From Loxodes magnus (taxonomy: Eukaryota > Ciliophora > Karyorelictea > Loxodida > Loxodidae), in assembly GCA_946699065.1 (NCBI GenBank), contig CAMPDV010001512.1, positions 1 through 64,000 of the forward strand: a stretch of DNA of 64,000 nucleotides, given 5' to 3'. Position 1 is the stretch's first letter; each line of letters begins with the position of its first letter. This document shows positions 12,813-26,304 of the stretch, piece after piece. A program made the translations under genes and the position numbers. The notes beneath the pieces are model-generated. The model was not told where the DNA came from, made no database searches, and saw only the letters and a program-made list of their open reading frames with translations.

Positions 12813-13155
12813 TTAAAATCAATATAATAAATTTAAGTTTTTAAACGAAAAGAAACTTCCAATCAAATTAAATAAGATAAACAAAGCAAATAGCACAATA
12901 AATTATATATCTATAGATTTAAATATTGTAGTTACTTAATTTACTTGCTACATTTATTTAATATTCAACTAACAGCATTACTATTTTATTAGATTATATT
13001 AAGAATTTTAAGAACCAATAGATTTTTAAATTTTAGTTATATCAGATCATTCATTTATGGTATAAGCAAATTTATTATTTTTTAGCTCAAAATATATTAA
13101 AGTTTTAGTAAAAAGAAAATATAGATGTTAATTACGTAAAAATAAGGAATAAAAA

Positions 13156-14007
13156 ATGGAAAAAAACCCGGGAATCTAAACCTTAAATTCTAACCTTAAA
13201 GATCAATCTTAAGTCTCAGTTAACTAACAAGAACCAAGAATTCAAAAAAGATAAATCTACTCCTGTTAAGGATTGGGAAATACGGAATTTCCTAGCAAAC
13301 TGAAAAAACTTGAGAAATCCCACGAGCAAGACATTATTTAGCTTTATTCATTAATTAAGAAAATGAATACCGAAATATAGATCCTGAAGGCGGAAAACTT
13401 GAATCTTCGGCTTCTTTTGTAATATAGAAAAAAGGAAGATCAAGACTTGGTAAGTAAAATTTAGTTTTAAATTGAAGCCTTAACTTCCTAATTTGAACTA
13501 TTAGAAAAAAACCTAGAAGTAAATAAATAGAAAATTAAAGAAGAAAATCGATTACCAATCAAAAAAAACTAACCTCAAACAGATAAGATTGAAATTGAAA
13601 AAATGTAAACGGAATCAAAATTTTAATTCAAGCCTTTAATAAAACGTTGCTATTGTTATCAAAAGACTGGACATTTTTGGAGGTAATGACCGAAGTGAAG
13701 AAGAGTGCTTGAGCAGCACCGTAAAGAATTTGAGACATCGAGGAGGCTAGATTGTAACTACTCTGGAGGTATTTACAGAAAGAAGCTGATATTAGATGAT
13801 TCAAGTGTGACACTAATCAAACAGGATCTTGGTAATTAATAGTAACAGAAAAAATAGCTTTAAAAAGACAACAATGACCTTAGAATTTGTTTAGAAAAGC
13901 TGGAGAAGAATTACAAGAAGATGGAAGAATAATTCTATGAGCTTATTGAAGAGAAAGAAGAATTATCTCAGTTTGAAATTGATTCAGATGAAGACATGTA
14001 CAGTTGA
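13156..14007 (+). CDS. X-family protein, best-preserved copy (283 aa)
   Basis: A single frame from ATG 13156 to TGA 14005-14007, the only X copy that looks whole. Order: polar leader; coiled coil (about residues 50-140); TDKIEIEKM, matching the DPMxIE position; a knuckle-like CYCYQKTGHFWRQ-x-PK (about residues 160-175); SGGIYRKKL; and a second acidic coiled coil ending DSDEDMYS. In the canonical CCHC layout the second and fourth ligands are Y and a UGA codon, so either UGA is not Trp here or the knuckle no longer binds zinc. It is followed by a long hairpin and then repeat G2. Function is presumably nucleic-acid binding for element mobility, by analogy with LINE ORF1. Confidence 0.65.
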
Positions 14008-14033
14008 GTATTGAATATACAAACTTTTATTGT

Positions 14034-14067
14034 CTTTAATTTGGGGAAACATTTCCTCTAATTAAAG
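14034..14067 (+). repeat. Hairpin after the X-family gene
   Basis: CTTTAATT pairs with AATTAAAG, and inside that GGAAA pairs with TTTCC, giving a two-part stem about 27 bp after the stop. It is probably the 3' structure of the element. Confidence 0.65.
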
Positions 14068-14167
14068 ATGACCCTAATCCTTATAGTTAAAATTAATTAA
14101 TACATAAAAATATTTATTTGCAAATTAGGAATCAAAATTTAAATAAAAATTATAATTTAAAAGAAGG

Positions 14168-14450
14168 TGAAAATGAGTTTTACCTTCTGAACTAAACTTT
14201 TTGGTTTTATGGCTAGGAACAAGTTCCTTTCCTGTGGCTGAGAAACTCCTTGGTCAGAGTCATTTTTTGAAGGGAACGTTGTCTTCGAGATTATCCGCTC
14301 TTGGTAGGGGCTTGAAGACTGGTTGCTAGTAGCGATGGAGCTCCCTGGCAACTGTGTCTGGAACACAACAGGATATCCCCAGTATTCCTAAAAAAGAGAA
14401 CATCGGCTTGTATAACTGGAATGAAGTTTCTGGTTCCAAAATTATTAAAG
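14168..14450 (+). repeat. G-family repeat, copy 2
   Basis: Same orientation and sequence as the copy at 8109, with scattered substitutions and a divergent first 30 bp. A 69-residue frame on the minus strand is not kept in the other copies. Confidence 0.8.
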
Positions 14451-15171
14451 TTAAAATAAATAAATAAATAATAATTTATCTATTATAAAATATATTCCAG
14501 ATGCTACCAATTTAAATGAGAAAAACTAAAATTAATGGTTTTAAAAATTAAGGAAATGATTATATATGAATAATTGATTAAACTAATATAGTTTAAAACT
14601 ATCAATAAAAGGTTTAAATATACACTATTTACAATTGTTTACCTAATTAGTTTATTTGCATAGAGTAATTTAAAATAAATGACTAAAGTTTATAATTAAA
14701 ATTAATTAGTTTAGAGTTTTATATTTTGTATGTTTGGTATTCACATTAATGGTTTATGAGTTGTAATTAGTTAATTTTAATGATTACAAATACAATAGTT
14801 TCTCTAGAAGAACCCATATAAATTTGAAGATAAAGACTTTTAGCATTTAATTTTTCTAGGTATTGTTACTGTTTTTAGATACATAAAAGTAAATACATTG
14901 TTTATATTTAAGATTTTAGATAAAGGTTTTAAAATGGTAAAGAATGCGAAAATAATGATTTTCTTTTGATTAAATTTATAATAATAATATCTCTTTAACA
15001 TAGAAATAGAAAGTTTATAATATAGCTTTAAATACTATAAGGATATACTCTATAAAGCTAATTATAAATTATTTATTTATAAGCTTTATTTTTCTCTTCA
15101 ATTATAGCCAACTTAAATCATTTATTTTCTAATTTATCTTTATTAATCACTTATCTACTTTTTTTATAAAT
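14451..15171. other. AT-rich upstream region
   Basis: About 720 bp with no recognisable gene between G2 and the next F-box gene; the promoter of that gene should lie here. Confidence 0.4.
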
Positions 15172-17412
15172 ATGAGCTCTAATACTAGCTTTTCCTGTAC
15201 CAAATGTAGCAAGCCATTGCAATAAGGGATAGAGAATCAAGGCAGTTTTATGGATAATATATGCTAAGACTGTCTTATGTTTGATACTCAATCGAAGTAG
15301 GAAGTTAAATATACTTAAGAAAGTTAAGACCAATAATATTAGGAAATTTAATAACTATAAAAGTAAGAAGAAGATATATAAGAAGCTAAATGATAAAGCA
15401 AGTAAGAAATAAAAAAATAATAAGCAAATAAGAAATTACAGCTAGAAATAGTAATTGCAAATCCTTCAAAAATACAGTAGAACTTTTGGAAAAATAAATA
15501 TATTCTAGATTAGATAACTTAGTATTTAGATGAAATAGAAATAGCTTAATTATAGTAGGTTAATAAATACTTCTATTGCTTTAATTATTACTTTTAGACA
15601 ATTAGAATATAATCTCTCTTTGAGGATTAATCTGAGGAATAAAATGAGTGATAATAAAAACTTGATTGATATTTTAATCAAATAGTAAAATCTGATGTTA
15701 GAGAAATATATCTAAATGTATACGGCTTTTCTCTAGAGATTTGCTAATATGTTTAGAACATGTTTGATTAGTCCATCTAGCAAAGAAAATAGAATTTAAA
15801 AAATCCATCTTAAAACTGGTAAGAATTGAAATAACTAGATGGCCGATTAGAGCATTAGCTTTACCTAGTTTATAAAATTTGTAAAGCTTAATAGAAATAA
15901 AATTATCTGAAATAAATTAATAAGAATCAGACTTATAATTCATTTAAGAGCTAAGAGTTATTGAGTTTGAATATCTACATATTACAGGCTAATTTTTATT
16001 GGATTACTGCTTAAAGCTTAACCTAGAAGTGGTAAAGTTGTAAAGCTAAAAGATAGAAAACTAGAGAATAATATAATATCTAGAATTAAAAGGAAAATAA
16101 GTTAAAGTAATTAAAATTAACTAAAATGAGCATATTAGTTAAATTTTAGATTACTGTCCTAATTTAGTCTAAATAGACTTATAGAAAAATTTAGATAAAG
16201 ATTACTAAATTATAGATAAAATAAAAAGATATGATCTTTAATGATTATCCATTAATATAACTAGATAATCAAGCATTATAGGAATTATTTTCTAGGGAAT
16301 ATCCTAAACTAGACTATATTAAAGTAATAAACTCTTCTAGCTTTAAAGTAGAAATATTCTAGCAAATTATTTAAAATGTTCCTAATATTAAAAAGATAAC
16401 TTGAATTTCCTTTTTAGGTATGATTAACGAATAGTTATAAAATAGTTCTTAGAGTAGTTAAATTATAGCTTAGGAGAAATTACTTACTAAGCTTGAGGAA
16501 TATATATTTGAAGGAAGTGAGTGAGTATGGATGTAGTTACTATTAAAAGCTCCTAATATAAAAAGATTAATTATAAATAGTTACTTTAGTATTGCTAAAG
16601 AGTTAGATAAGCAAAAATTGCTAGTTTACTAGTAATAGTCATATTTAATACCCTTTTAATTTAATAACCTAGAATTTATTAATTTTAATGGATCTGCATT
16701 AATAAGAGATGACATTATTCAACAACTCTTTTAAAAAGTTCCTAACTTAAAAATACTCAGAGTTTAAAATTTAGATCAGATAACCAACGAAACGCTGAAG
16801 TAAATAGGAATTTATTCAACTAGATTAGATGAGATATGTATAAGAAATTTATAGCAGATAACAGAAGAAACTATCAGCTTTATACTATAAAACTGCTCTA
16901 ATTTAAAGAAAATTTACATCTCACTAAATTAAAATGCTTTGAAGGAATAAAATGGATAAATATATTTAAATGCTACTTAAACTATCGAAACAACTGAGAC
17001 ATTTTTAAACAAGTAAACTTAATAAGAAGACTATACTTCTTTAGAAAGTGAGATAATAAAAAATAATTGAATAAAATAAATAATAAAACTAAATAGATTA
17101 GAAGTATTAAAACTTAAATAATGTAACTTAAGAAACTAAAATATAGCTTTAATAATAAAAAATTGTGATCAATTAAAAGAATTATATTTATAAAATAATA
17201 AAGATATTACTGAAGAAGGATTTCCTTTAGCAGATGAAAAAGGCTTATAATATCCTATTTGGAATAGCTTAAGAAAATTAAATTTAAGCAATTGCTCATT
17301 AATAAACACTTAATGATTAAAGTAAATAACCTTTAAGTTTAAGAAAATATACATTAAAATACAAAATTTAGAAGAAACTGAATCTGATGAGGAGTCAGAT
17401 CTGTAATAGTGA
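15172..17412 (+). CDS. F-box/leucine-rich-repeat protein 2, two tiny introns
   Basis: Exons 15172-15818, 15839-16166 and 16195-17412 join to 730 residues ending at UGA 17410-17412. The introns are 20 nt and 28 nt, both GT...AG; each restores alignment with the paralogue at 44419 (the first before SLQNLQSL, the second between CPNL and IKITKLQI). The N-terminus has a zinc-binding pair CTKC...CQDC (residues 9-33) and a Q/K-rich coil. Then come an F-box-like segment (ILDQITQYLDEIEIAQLQQV) and leucine-rich repeats to the end. About eight internal UGA codons fall at Trp positions (SEWVWM, NNWIKQ and others). Likely an SCF adaptor; the N-terminal zinc segment sets it apart from its paralogues. Confidence 0.85.
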
Positions 17413-19009
17413 TGAAGATTAAAGAAAAACTTGATAAACATTTTCACTTAATAGCTTTTAATTTAAATGATAATTTACATGAATTCAAATCATATCATAT
17501 TAATTATATTTTATAAAATCTAACTACAAATTTCAATAAATAATAAACATCGAAAATATTAGTTTCAATATTTTCATAGAAAGCAGTTCTTTAAAATGTT
17601 TAAAATTATAAAATAATAAAATGCTTCTTAGTTACCCAATAAATCTAAAAATAAATAATATTTTATATTTGTTTATTTATGTAATAATGATAAGCAATTT
17701 TATAGTATAAGATATAGAAAATAAAAGAAAAGCTATAATTCTATTTATAGTTAGAATATTAAATATTTTATTTCTTTTTAAATAATAATTTAACATTTTG
17801 CAGTCAAATTATATAGTAATTTATTGGAATGTTTCTATATAACTATTTAAATAAATTTATGCTAGATCATTTTAAAGTGATGTAAATAAATATTTAGTAA
17901 TAAAAGAGGGTAATTAATTATGCTTTAGATTAGAGGTAGATAATTATAGTTTATTCTCTTTAATATATTTCAACTGGCTATATTTCTTTATAATATATCT
18001 AATTTCAAATAGTTAAGATTTATTTTAACACTTTTGATACTATAAAATATTATAATGTAAAATGAATATATATTAAAAATATAGGTTATAATGTATTTAT
18101 TATTAACTAGCTAAGAAATATTAAATATTTAATCTATTTATTTCTTCATTCTAATATGCATAATCATTAGATAATCATTTATATAAAAATCAAATTTATT
18201 TACATTTTATTATTCAAACCCCATATTTGAACCATTTTTTACTGTTGTAGTTTAATTTAGTGAGGTAAGAGCATAAAATAGTGATTTTTTAGATTTGCTA
18301 GCTATATTTAATGCTTTCTTTTATTGATTTCTTTTTATGCTATTTCAAAGTACTGTTTTTAAACTTTTCCTTTATATAAATACCATTTAATTTTATTGAA
18401 ATTTGTTTATACTAACAATTTAGTAATATTCCTAGCTTCAAATTAATATACTAAAGTTTCTAGTATCTTTAAAAATAATATAAGCTACCAATTTATTTAG
18501 ATTATTTATTAGTTTACGTTTAAGCTAATGCTTTACCTATATTAAGACTTACATTAATAAGCGAGTTATTGAAGGATAAAGTTACTATTTATAAAGAATG
18601 CTAAACCTGACTCCAAATTATTTAAAGTATTGCCTTATTTTAACTCTCATAAACCATGCTTATTAATCTTGAACATCCCTTTTATAATAACTTGGTTGGC
18701 TAGTTTATTTTTAACAACTTTACTTGCCAAACTGTATTTTAATATTAAAATAGATACTATAAAAAATAAATTTTATCCTTATTTAAATCTTGAAAGATTA
18801 AACCATTAAATCTCTTAATTATACAATACTCTTATTAACTATTCTTAGCTTGTATTTGTTAGTAAAATGGTAAATAGTAATATTATTGAATCTTCTAGAT
18901 AATATACTATTTATATTAATTTATTTAATTCAAGTTAATTCTTTTTTAAATAACATTCTCAATAAAATATACAAAGTACTACAAAATATTTTTTATTAAC
19001 TATCTAATA
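17413..19009. other. AT-rich region, no gene recognised
   Basis: I looked on both strands, including for a reverse transcriptase that would continue the LINE at 19010, and found nothing convincing. Confidence 0.4.
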
Positions 19010-21690
19010 GTTTCTTATTGGGGATATAGCATAAGAAATCACTCAGTTTCCTCTCAGCTTTCTTTAAAATTCGGCATATTCCTTTCGTTTCTTAATATTC
19101 ATGCATATTTTCTCTACTTTAATCATTTTTATATTTATTTTCAAGTTTTTTTTAAGTTTCCTTAATTAATTTCATCTAGAAAAATATTGAATTTATTTCC
19201 CTATCTTTTTTTGAAGCAGTTTAAATTTTCTCCTTGCTTCTTATCTCATTTTAATATAATTATCAATTTCATAGCATCTTTATCTAATTAGATTTTTTAT
19301 TTATTTCGCCTACTTATAGAAGTTTTTTCTTAGTTTTATTGTTTCTTCTGTATATTAGTATTTTCTCATTTAAATGTTTACAAAGTTATATATCACTTTG
19401 GTTGTTTCTTGGATGTATTCTGATCATTTTTCATAATATACTTTGCTATCTAAATTTTTGAATTTACTAAGATCTATTTACTCGAATCATTTTTTGTATT
19501 TCTCTTGAAGCTTTTATTGCTTTATTTTTTGAAAGTTTATCCTTTTAATTTAAGGGCTTTTTTGATATTCTTTCGCAATTTTTATTTTTGCTTAGTTAAT
19601 GACCTCCTATTGATCTCCATTGATAGATTTTTGTGCTGATAATGTTAAGCGTGATATAATGATCCGTTAAGAAGTAATTTATTTTAAATTTTCCTTTCCT
19701 TTATGTTTTAATGAAGGTTGAATCTTTACATACTAAATGATAATCTTTTATCAAGTAAAGAAAGTATTAGCCTACACTATTCTGCTCATATGGTAAACAT
19801 CGAGGAATATGCGCATTAGAATCCCCTATATTAAATTTATAATCTTATGCTGCTTGCTGCTATTATGTATTAATATAGACTTTCATAAAATGTTATTAGT
19901 TAATCAGAGTCGGATGTTGTAGCACATATACGTTTATAAATGCCAGCCGATCATCAAGTGTTAAATCTATAATCTTCCTCCCTAAAATAATTCAGTTTGA
20001 TTGAAATCCGCTATATTCAATACTTTGGTTCTGCGGATAATTCCATCTTTTATATAAAATGCTACTCCTTTGATGTGTTTTGTGTCCAATTTTATTATTG
20101 CTCTGAATCCGTATATATAAGGTATTTCAGCAGTTTGATCCACAAATATTTCTTAAATCGCCATAATATCTTTCTTCTTTTCACACATAAACTTGTTTAA
20201 TTCTTCCTTGTTTGATTTTATTTCTTTTACATTTTCTGTACCTTTGTCAAATTCTGTCTATTTTATTATATTACTATTTCTTTGCATTTCCTATTTTTCA
20301 TAGTCTATATGCCCTAAAATTTAAAGCTTCCTCTTCTTTATAGATTTTATAGAGTGAAAATCAAATCTTTCTAATGTTTATTATTTTTCCTGTATTTATG
20401 TCTTCAATTATTTTAGTAAATACTGTCTTTCTTGCCATTATTTTTTGTTTTCCATCCTTTTTGAGACAGCATTGCATTTTTGCATACTTCCTTCCTGTCT
20501 CTGTTTTCTAGTTATTTCAGTTTTTTGTCATATTTCCTATTTTACTTTCTGTTTTTTGTGACATTGATAGTTTTGTCTCAGTTTTATTTATTAAATTTGT
20601 AGTTAAGTATCTATTAAAATAGATCTTCTTTTAAAGTAACTTTAGTATGACTTAAACTTTTCGTTTTTACCATAAATTCAAAATGACATTTTATTAGAAA
20701 CTTAATCCTCTTCAATTTTAATTACTTTCTTTTTCTTCGTTATCTGTTTCTCTTTATAGTAAGGAATTTTATTCCTGATTTCCAAATGCATCAACCTGAT
20801 TTTTACTTCCTTAGCCTTTTTAATTGCTTCCTTTATAGTTTTTGTTCTTAAGTATTAATTTGTGATATGTCCTTTTTGATTACAGTTCATACATTTTCAA
20901 ATTGATGGATGACTCAAGTAAGTGCTTTTTCCTCCATCGTTTACTTATTTGATATACTTTCTGCATCTTTGATCTTTTCAATTTTAAATAAATTTTCATT
21001 TTCCCATTTGCTCATGTTGAACCTTTTACGGTTTCGATTTCTGTACATACTACTTTTCCGTACTTCACCATATAGATTTCTACTTGGTTCAAACTTGAAT
21101 ACATATTAAACGTTCTTTGAATTGGATGGTTCTTATTGTTGTAGAATTCCTCTATATTTGTTTGCTCTGCTGGCATTAAAGAACTTCTACACTTCCATGC
21201 TTAATTATTTCCGAATTGTGTGAGTGTTTCCTTATTTTTGAATCATATAATTATTATTCCTTTCTGTAGGATTTTCACACTCTCAATTTTTTTACCACAT
21301 TCTTAATTCTGATTTCCGAGAAATGCTTTAACAATTTCATTTTCTTGGATTTCTGTTGGACTACGTTTTTGGTTGTAGCATTCTTCTTCTAAAATTTATT
21401 GAAACAAGTAATTCATAACCTTTTAACAGTTTTGAGTTGCTTGCTCTTGTCCTCATTTTATGGCATTTACTCATTCTTTTCTTCTTCCATTATAATTATT
21501 TGCACAGAGCGGTTGTCTGATTTGATGTTCTAAATTACTTTCTTTTTTTTGATAAGTTGCTTAGCTTTAAGATTTCTGTCCCTTTTTATAGTGTATTCCG
21601 CCTAGTAGTTTAAAAATTTTACTACGAGACGTTTTCCTTAAAAATAATATGAAAGATCTGATTAAGTTGTAAAGCTCTTTCATGGCTTTA
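19010..21690 (-). mobile_element. LINE fragment: ORF1 and APE endonuclease
   Basis: Reading leftward, ORF1 has an RRM-like segment (VKILQKGIIIIWF) and a knuckle CMNCNQKGHITNQY whose last cysteine is lost. The AP-endonuclease-like domain begins KKDIMAIQEIFVDQ (catalytic E) and has HIKGVAFYI. A basic linker follows. Reverse-transcriptase motifs are not reached before homology ends near 19010, so the copy is 3'-truncated, which is odd for a LINE. Several frame changes are present. Same family as 28479-30560. Confidence 0.8.
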
Positions 21691-21886
21691 TTAAATTTAC
21701 CAAGTAGTTGCTATCCAAAATTAGCTGATGCGAAATGTGAGATTGCTATTGCACTTTTTAATAATTAAAATAATGTAATAATGTAATTATAGTTATTTTT
21801 ATAGTTTATAATGGTTAATTTTTATTTTTGATGGTAACTGTTATAAATTACCTTTATAAGCTTTTTTAATCTAAATAATAATAAAA

Positions 21887-23362
21887 ATGTAAGCGTTACC
21901 AAAATGCTTAATCTGCTTAGAAGATTACAACTTAACTAATGCTCTTCCAACTGTCTTACCTTGTGGACATATTTACTGTGGTTTGTGTTTGAATACTCAG
22001 TACTGATTATAAGGCATAATGTAATGTCCTATTTGTTAAAAAGGATTCCATATTAGATTTGAAGATTTATCTAAAGAAAGTGATTTGATAAGAATGATAT
22101 AAGAAAACTAATAATACATAATAAAGATTTAAGACGCTAGATAGAAATTAAAAGAGATAAGGAAGTAAATTATGCAAAAATCTAAAACCATTACAACCAA
22201 ACTATCTAACATTACTAATACTCTCATAATACCATATACTGATATCATCCCATACACATCAAACATTAACTAACATTTATCTACCTAAAATTATAACACT
22301 CAATAATTATCAAATCATTCAAATTCCCTATTTACTAATCACTAAAACGAACTAATATCAAATGTAACTCATCTATAAGCAATCTAAATATATTCCACAA
22401 TATAAGCAGCTTTAATTCAAAAGGCATCATAATTAAGTTAAAATGATATCACAAAAATAAGATAGAAACTATAATAGAATACAAAGTAAGAAAAATAAAA
22501 GATTATTAAGACTAATAAAGATAAAGCAAGCTAATAATAACAGTTTACATAATCAAACTATATTCACTTTTTTGATTGATAGATTTAAAAATTAAGTTTA
22601 TTTAATATTTAAACAGAGTAATTACGATAAATCTAAGTTTAAATTAGTATTCCTGTTAACAATAAAAGTATAGAATATTAAAATAAGCTATATTTAATTG
22701 GAGGATTTAACAAAAATTAAAATGAATTAATAGAAGAAACTTGATAGTTTGATTATGAAGCTAATGGTATAAAACTAAGTGATCTAAATGAGGGAAAATA
22801 TGATTTTGGAATAGCCTCTGCTTAAAAATATCTTTATGTGGTTGGAGGATTAACTAACAATAATCAATTGCTATAATCAGTCGAAAAGTTAAAGGTAGGA
22901 AACTAAAGTAAATGATAAAAATGTTCTTAATTTCCATTTTAAATAACAGGATAAACTTTAGTAGTAGATAAAGATGAATAAAATATTTATTCTTTTGGAG
23001 GGTTAAATTAGGAAGCATAAATTTTAAAAGATATATGAAAATATAACATATAGAATGATAGATGGAGTAAATATGATTAAAATCTTCCTGAAGCTGTTGT
23101 TTCTCCTATAGTTTCTTTAGAGCCTTTTGTCATAATTGGAGGTATGAAAAATTTATCTACGAAAGAATATTCGAGAAGAATATATAAAAGAAACAAAGAA
23201 TAATGACAATAAAGTTAAATTTTTAAAGATGTTATAGCTTTAACGGAGATGAAAATAAGAAATACATATGGATATGTTTTTGCTATAGAATAGAAAAGAT
23301 TTTCAATAATGAGGATTGATTTAGACAAATTGAACTATAGAAGTATTAAAAGCCATAACTGA
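21887..23362 (+). CDS. RING-finger kelch-repeat protein
   Basis: One frame of 491 residues, ATG 21887 to UGA 23360-23362. An N-terminal C3HC4 RING is clear: CLICLEDY, then CGHIYCGLC, then CPICQ (residues 7-60). A coiled, Q/N-rich middle is followed by four kelch-type repeats with GG doublets (LIGGF, VVGGL, SFGGL, IIGGM). Six UGA codons fall on expected tryptophans, including the kelch W in EETWQFD, SKWQKC and DIWKYNIQNDRW (the last W is UGG). RING proteins act as E3 ubiquitin ligases and kelch propellers bind substrates, so a ubiquitin-ligase role is likely but inferred. No intron needed. Confidence 0.88.
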
Positions 23363-24056
23363 TAAACATAATAATAATATTTATATTATTAATACTATTT
23401 ATAATAAATATAGTCTCATATGTAAAGAGGCAGTTTAAAGATTTATATTTAGTTAAATATGTTACTACTTACTAAAATGGTTAATCTATACTTATTGATG
23501 ATGTATAGTTATAACTAATGAAGGTTTTTTGGAGTATAAGTGTATATATGATGCTGATATAGTAGGTAATGTAGTAATAGCTATATAGTTGGCAATAAAG
23601 ACTTAGCAATAATTTATTATATTAAATAAATGATTATCAAAGTGTATTAGACAAGTTATGATTTCCTTTACTATTTTCTAAATATTATTTTTATTATTAA
23701 CTCTTTTTAAAGCGTATGAAATAAATAAAGAATCAAATTTTATCTAAGCATCTTTAAAATCTATTATTCAAATATTATTCAGATACTAACATACAGTATA
23801 TAGCATACTAAAACATATTCAACACAGTCAAAAAAGCTATCTTTAAATACATCCTTATATTAAATATATACAAGTTCTATTTAGATTACTCTATTATTTA
23901 TCTAATCAAATCAATACTATAATCATATAATCATTAAGCAATACCTATATCTAAATACTAATTAAGTCATCACTACTATCATCAAGTCAATATCTTCAAG
24001 TCTAAAATAAATTATTTCCTTTAATTATTTAAACTAAATACTATATTTACTTAAAA
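23363..24056. other. Intergenic
   Basis: No gene or repeat recognised between the RING-kelch gene and the next start codon. Confidence 0.4.
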
Positions 24057-25820
24057 ATGTCCCTTCAATAAGATTAATTAATCTCAAAATTTTATGCAGA
24101 GAGATATTATAAAAATTACAACTAAAATATAACAAAAATAAATAATGTGCCTCAGTAATAGAACTTTTCAGATAGCGATAGAGAGAATTTGTATAATATA
24201 TAGATTAAGTACGAATAATATCAACTGGACTTATTCTAATTGCTTTATCTAATTAAGAATAGCTTAATAAATTCTCTAACATAGAAAATGATAATATTAA
24301 TCTTTTGATATTTCCATTAAGAAGAAAATATTAATGAATGCTACAACATTAAAAGCTACATAATTCACTACTTTTTAGATATAGAAAACAATTTAGTTCC
24401 AACATAAAAATGGTTAAAAATCTTTGGAAACATCAAAAAACTGCTTTATTTAAAATAAAAGGAACAATATGAATTTATTGTAGAACAATTATGTACCTAG
24501 AATTATCATAAGCCACTAATCCAGAAAATATTCTGACTTGACAGAAAGAAAAAAATGTAAAGTTAAGGCAACCAAAAATATGATGATGTGAAAACTGTTG
24601 AAAAATTAGATAAATTATTAATTAATGTAGAAGATAAAAAACAATCAAGTTAAAATTAATTGTACTTAAACATAAAAGAAAGTGGTCAATTATGTTACAA
24701 GAATTACACAATGAAATAAAAGATACATAAGTTAAAATAGGAAACTTAAGGAAATGTTAAAAAATTATAAAGAAATGATAAAGATTGGTAACAAGCAAAA
24801 AATTGATTCCTAAGTATAAAAATTGCTTAAATAATTATTTAAATTAGACGCAAGATAAGCAGCAATTTATAGAATAAAAGATCATTTAACTGAATAAATA
24901 TTTAAACGCATGATGTTTCTATAAATTCAGCTGTTTAGATTTTTAAAGGTCATTATAATATAGCTTATCTTCAAAAACATTACCTACTACACCTGGCTTT
25001 GAAGGTTTAAAAATTACTGCAAGTGAAGGAAAAAAATTAAAAAAATACAAATTTATGATTTTTAGCTTCGGCAGATAGATTTTGGATCAAGATGAGAATT
25101 TACAGTTATGAAAAATCTTTAATGATGTTGTAATTTAAAATTTAGGTTAAGCAGTCTGAGGTTTTTTAATTCATTTTGCTTTCTCTGTATGGTAAATGTC
25201 TTTCTCAAAGCTAAAGCTCAATATTTAATCTAAATTAATGTAGCTTCTTAATTAGATAGCATGTTTATTAGATTTTGCTCAGCAGTATATTTTTGAATTA
25301 TAAGCATCATTAGATTTTCTAAGATTTAGGAGTAGTTTCTATACAGGAAGAAGCAAAATATGTACTTTATTTTTCTAATTCTGATTTTGAAAATGATCTA
25401 AGAACATCATATGAAAATAAATAAGCAAATATATTGTTTAATTAAAGTAATGTGAAAGTAAGGACTTTCACTCATTTTTTTATTGAATTGTAGGTTCTAT
25501 GACTAAAATTTCTAGATAATAATTATTAAATTTAATTCTTTAATTTAAGTTTATGGAGCTAAAAATTTAAAATATCATCAAGTTTATTAATCTGACTTGA
25601 GTATTAGAAATATTATAATAAAAGGTTTATAAATGATTAAAGTAAGCAGGTTTCTGTGATATTATAGAAAATATTCTTAATTTACTTGACAAAAACTATT
25701 AGTGAGATAAAGTAAAAAATTTATCAGAAAATGACTAAAGATTCTATTGATTAATATATGGCTGAAATATAATCAGGTAATTTTCTTCTTAGTTTTAAAT
25801 AAATAAAAGCCTAGTTATGA
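24057..25820 (+). CDS. Unknown coiled-coil protein, five exons
   Basis: Exons 24057-24661, 24679-24914, 24931-25446, 25494-25776 and 25793-25820 give 555 residues with an exact multiple of three, ending at UGA. Introns are 17, 16, 47 and 16 nt, all GT...AG; each restores a protein-like frame. The 47-nt one is the least certain. I do not recognise the family. It has a Q/N-rich start (MSLQQDQLISKFYAE), an acidic middle (TVEKLDKLLINVEDKK), a coiled coil around LQELHNEIKDTQVKIGNLRK, and hydrophobic helical segments. About ten internal UGA codons read well as Trp (LIFWYF, KIFWLDRK, NLWFLAS, YQWDKV). No membrane anchor is obvious. Confidence 0.7.
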
Positions 25821-26304
25821 CATTAACTATCTAATATAAATTAATTATTTAGCTTGCTTATTTATTTACTTTTATAATTACACAATATATTATTTTCATC
25901 TCCATTAGGTAAAAATTCACAATTTGATTATAAATAAATAGTTATTTGAAGTACTTTATTAGTAATGATTAAAAATAGTAAAGTTTATTCGAAAAATAAA
26001 AAAGAAGATTTAAATTTAAAAATAGTAAACTAAAGTTAGTGATAGTTTAAACATTTCATTTATAGTTAGTTTTTAAATATTTATTTTCTGAAATATTTAT
26101 TTTATTTATTAAATTTCTATAGCCAATTTTCCTTAGACTAAACATTAAAAATAAATAATAAATTATATTAGATAATTATTTTAAGAGACCTTTATAAATA
26201 AAAAATTGTAATGAAATGGTAGTAAGAAAGTGGATAATTAAATTATTTTATCTTATAAAATCGAAAGTTAAATACTAATTTGATGTTTTTATATATTATT
26301 TTAA
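25821..26304. other. Intergenic
   Basis: AT-rich; nothing recognised. Confidence 0.4.

Noticed and set aside
14157-14366. 69-aa minus-strand frame in repeat G2
   Set aside because: The matching frame is shifted by an indel in the copy at 48424, so it is not under coding constraint.
15172-17412. F-box gene 2 as a pseudogene with two frameshifts
   Set aside because: Removing 20-nt and 28-nt GT...AG introns restores both frames and the alignment to its paralogue.
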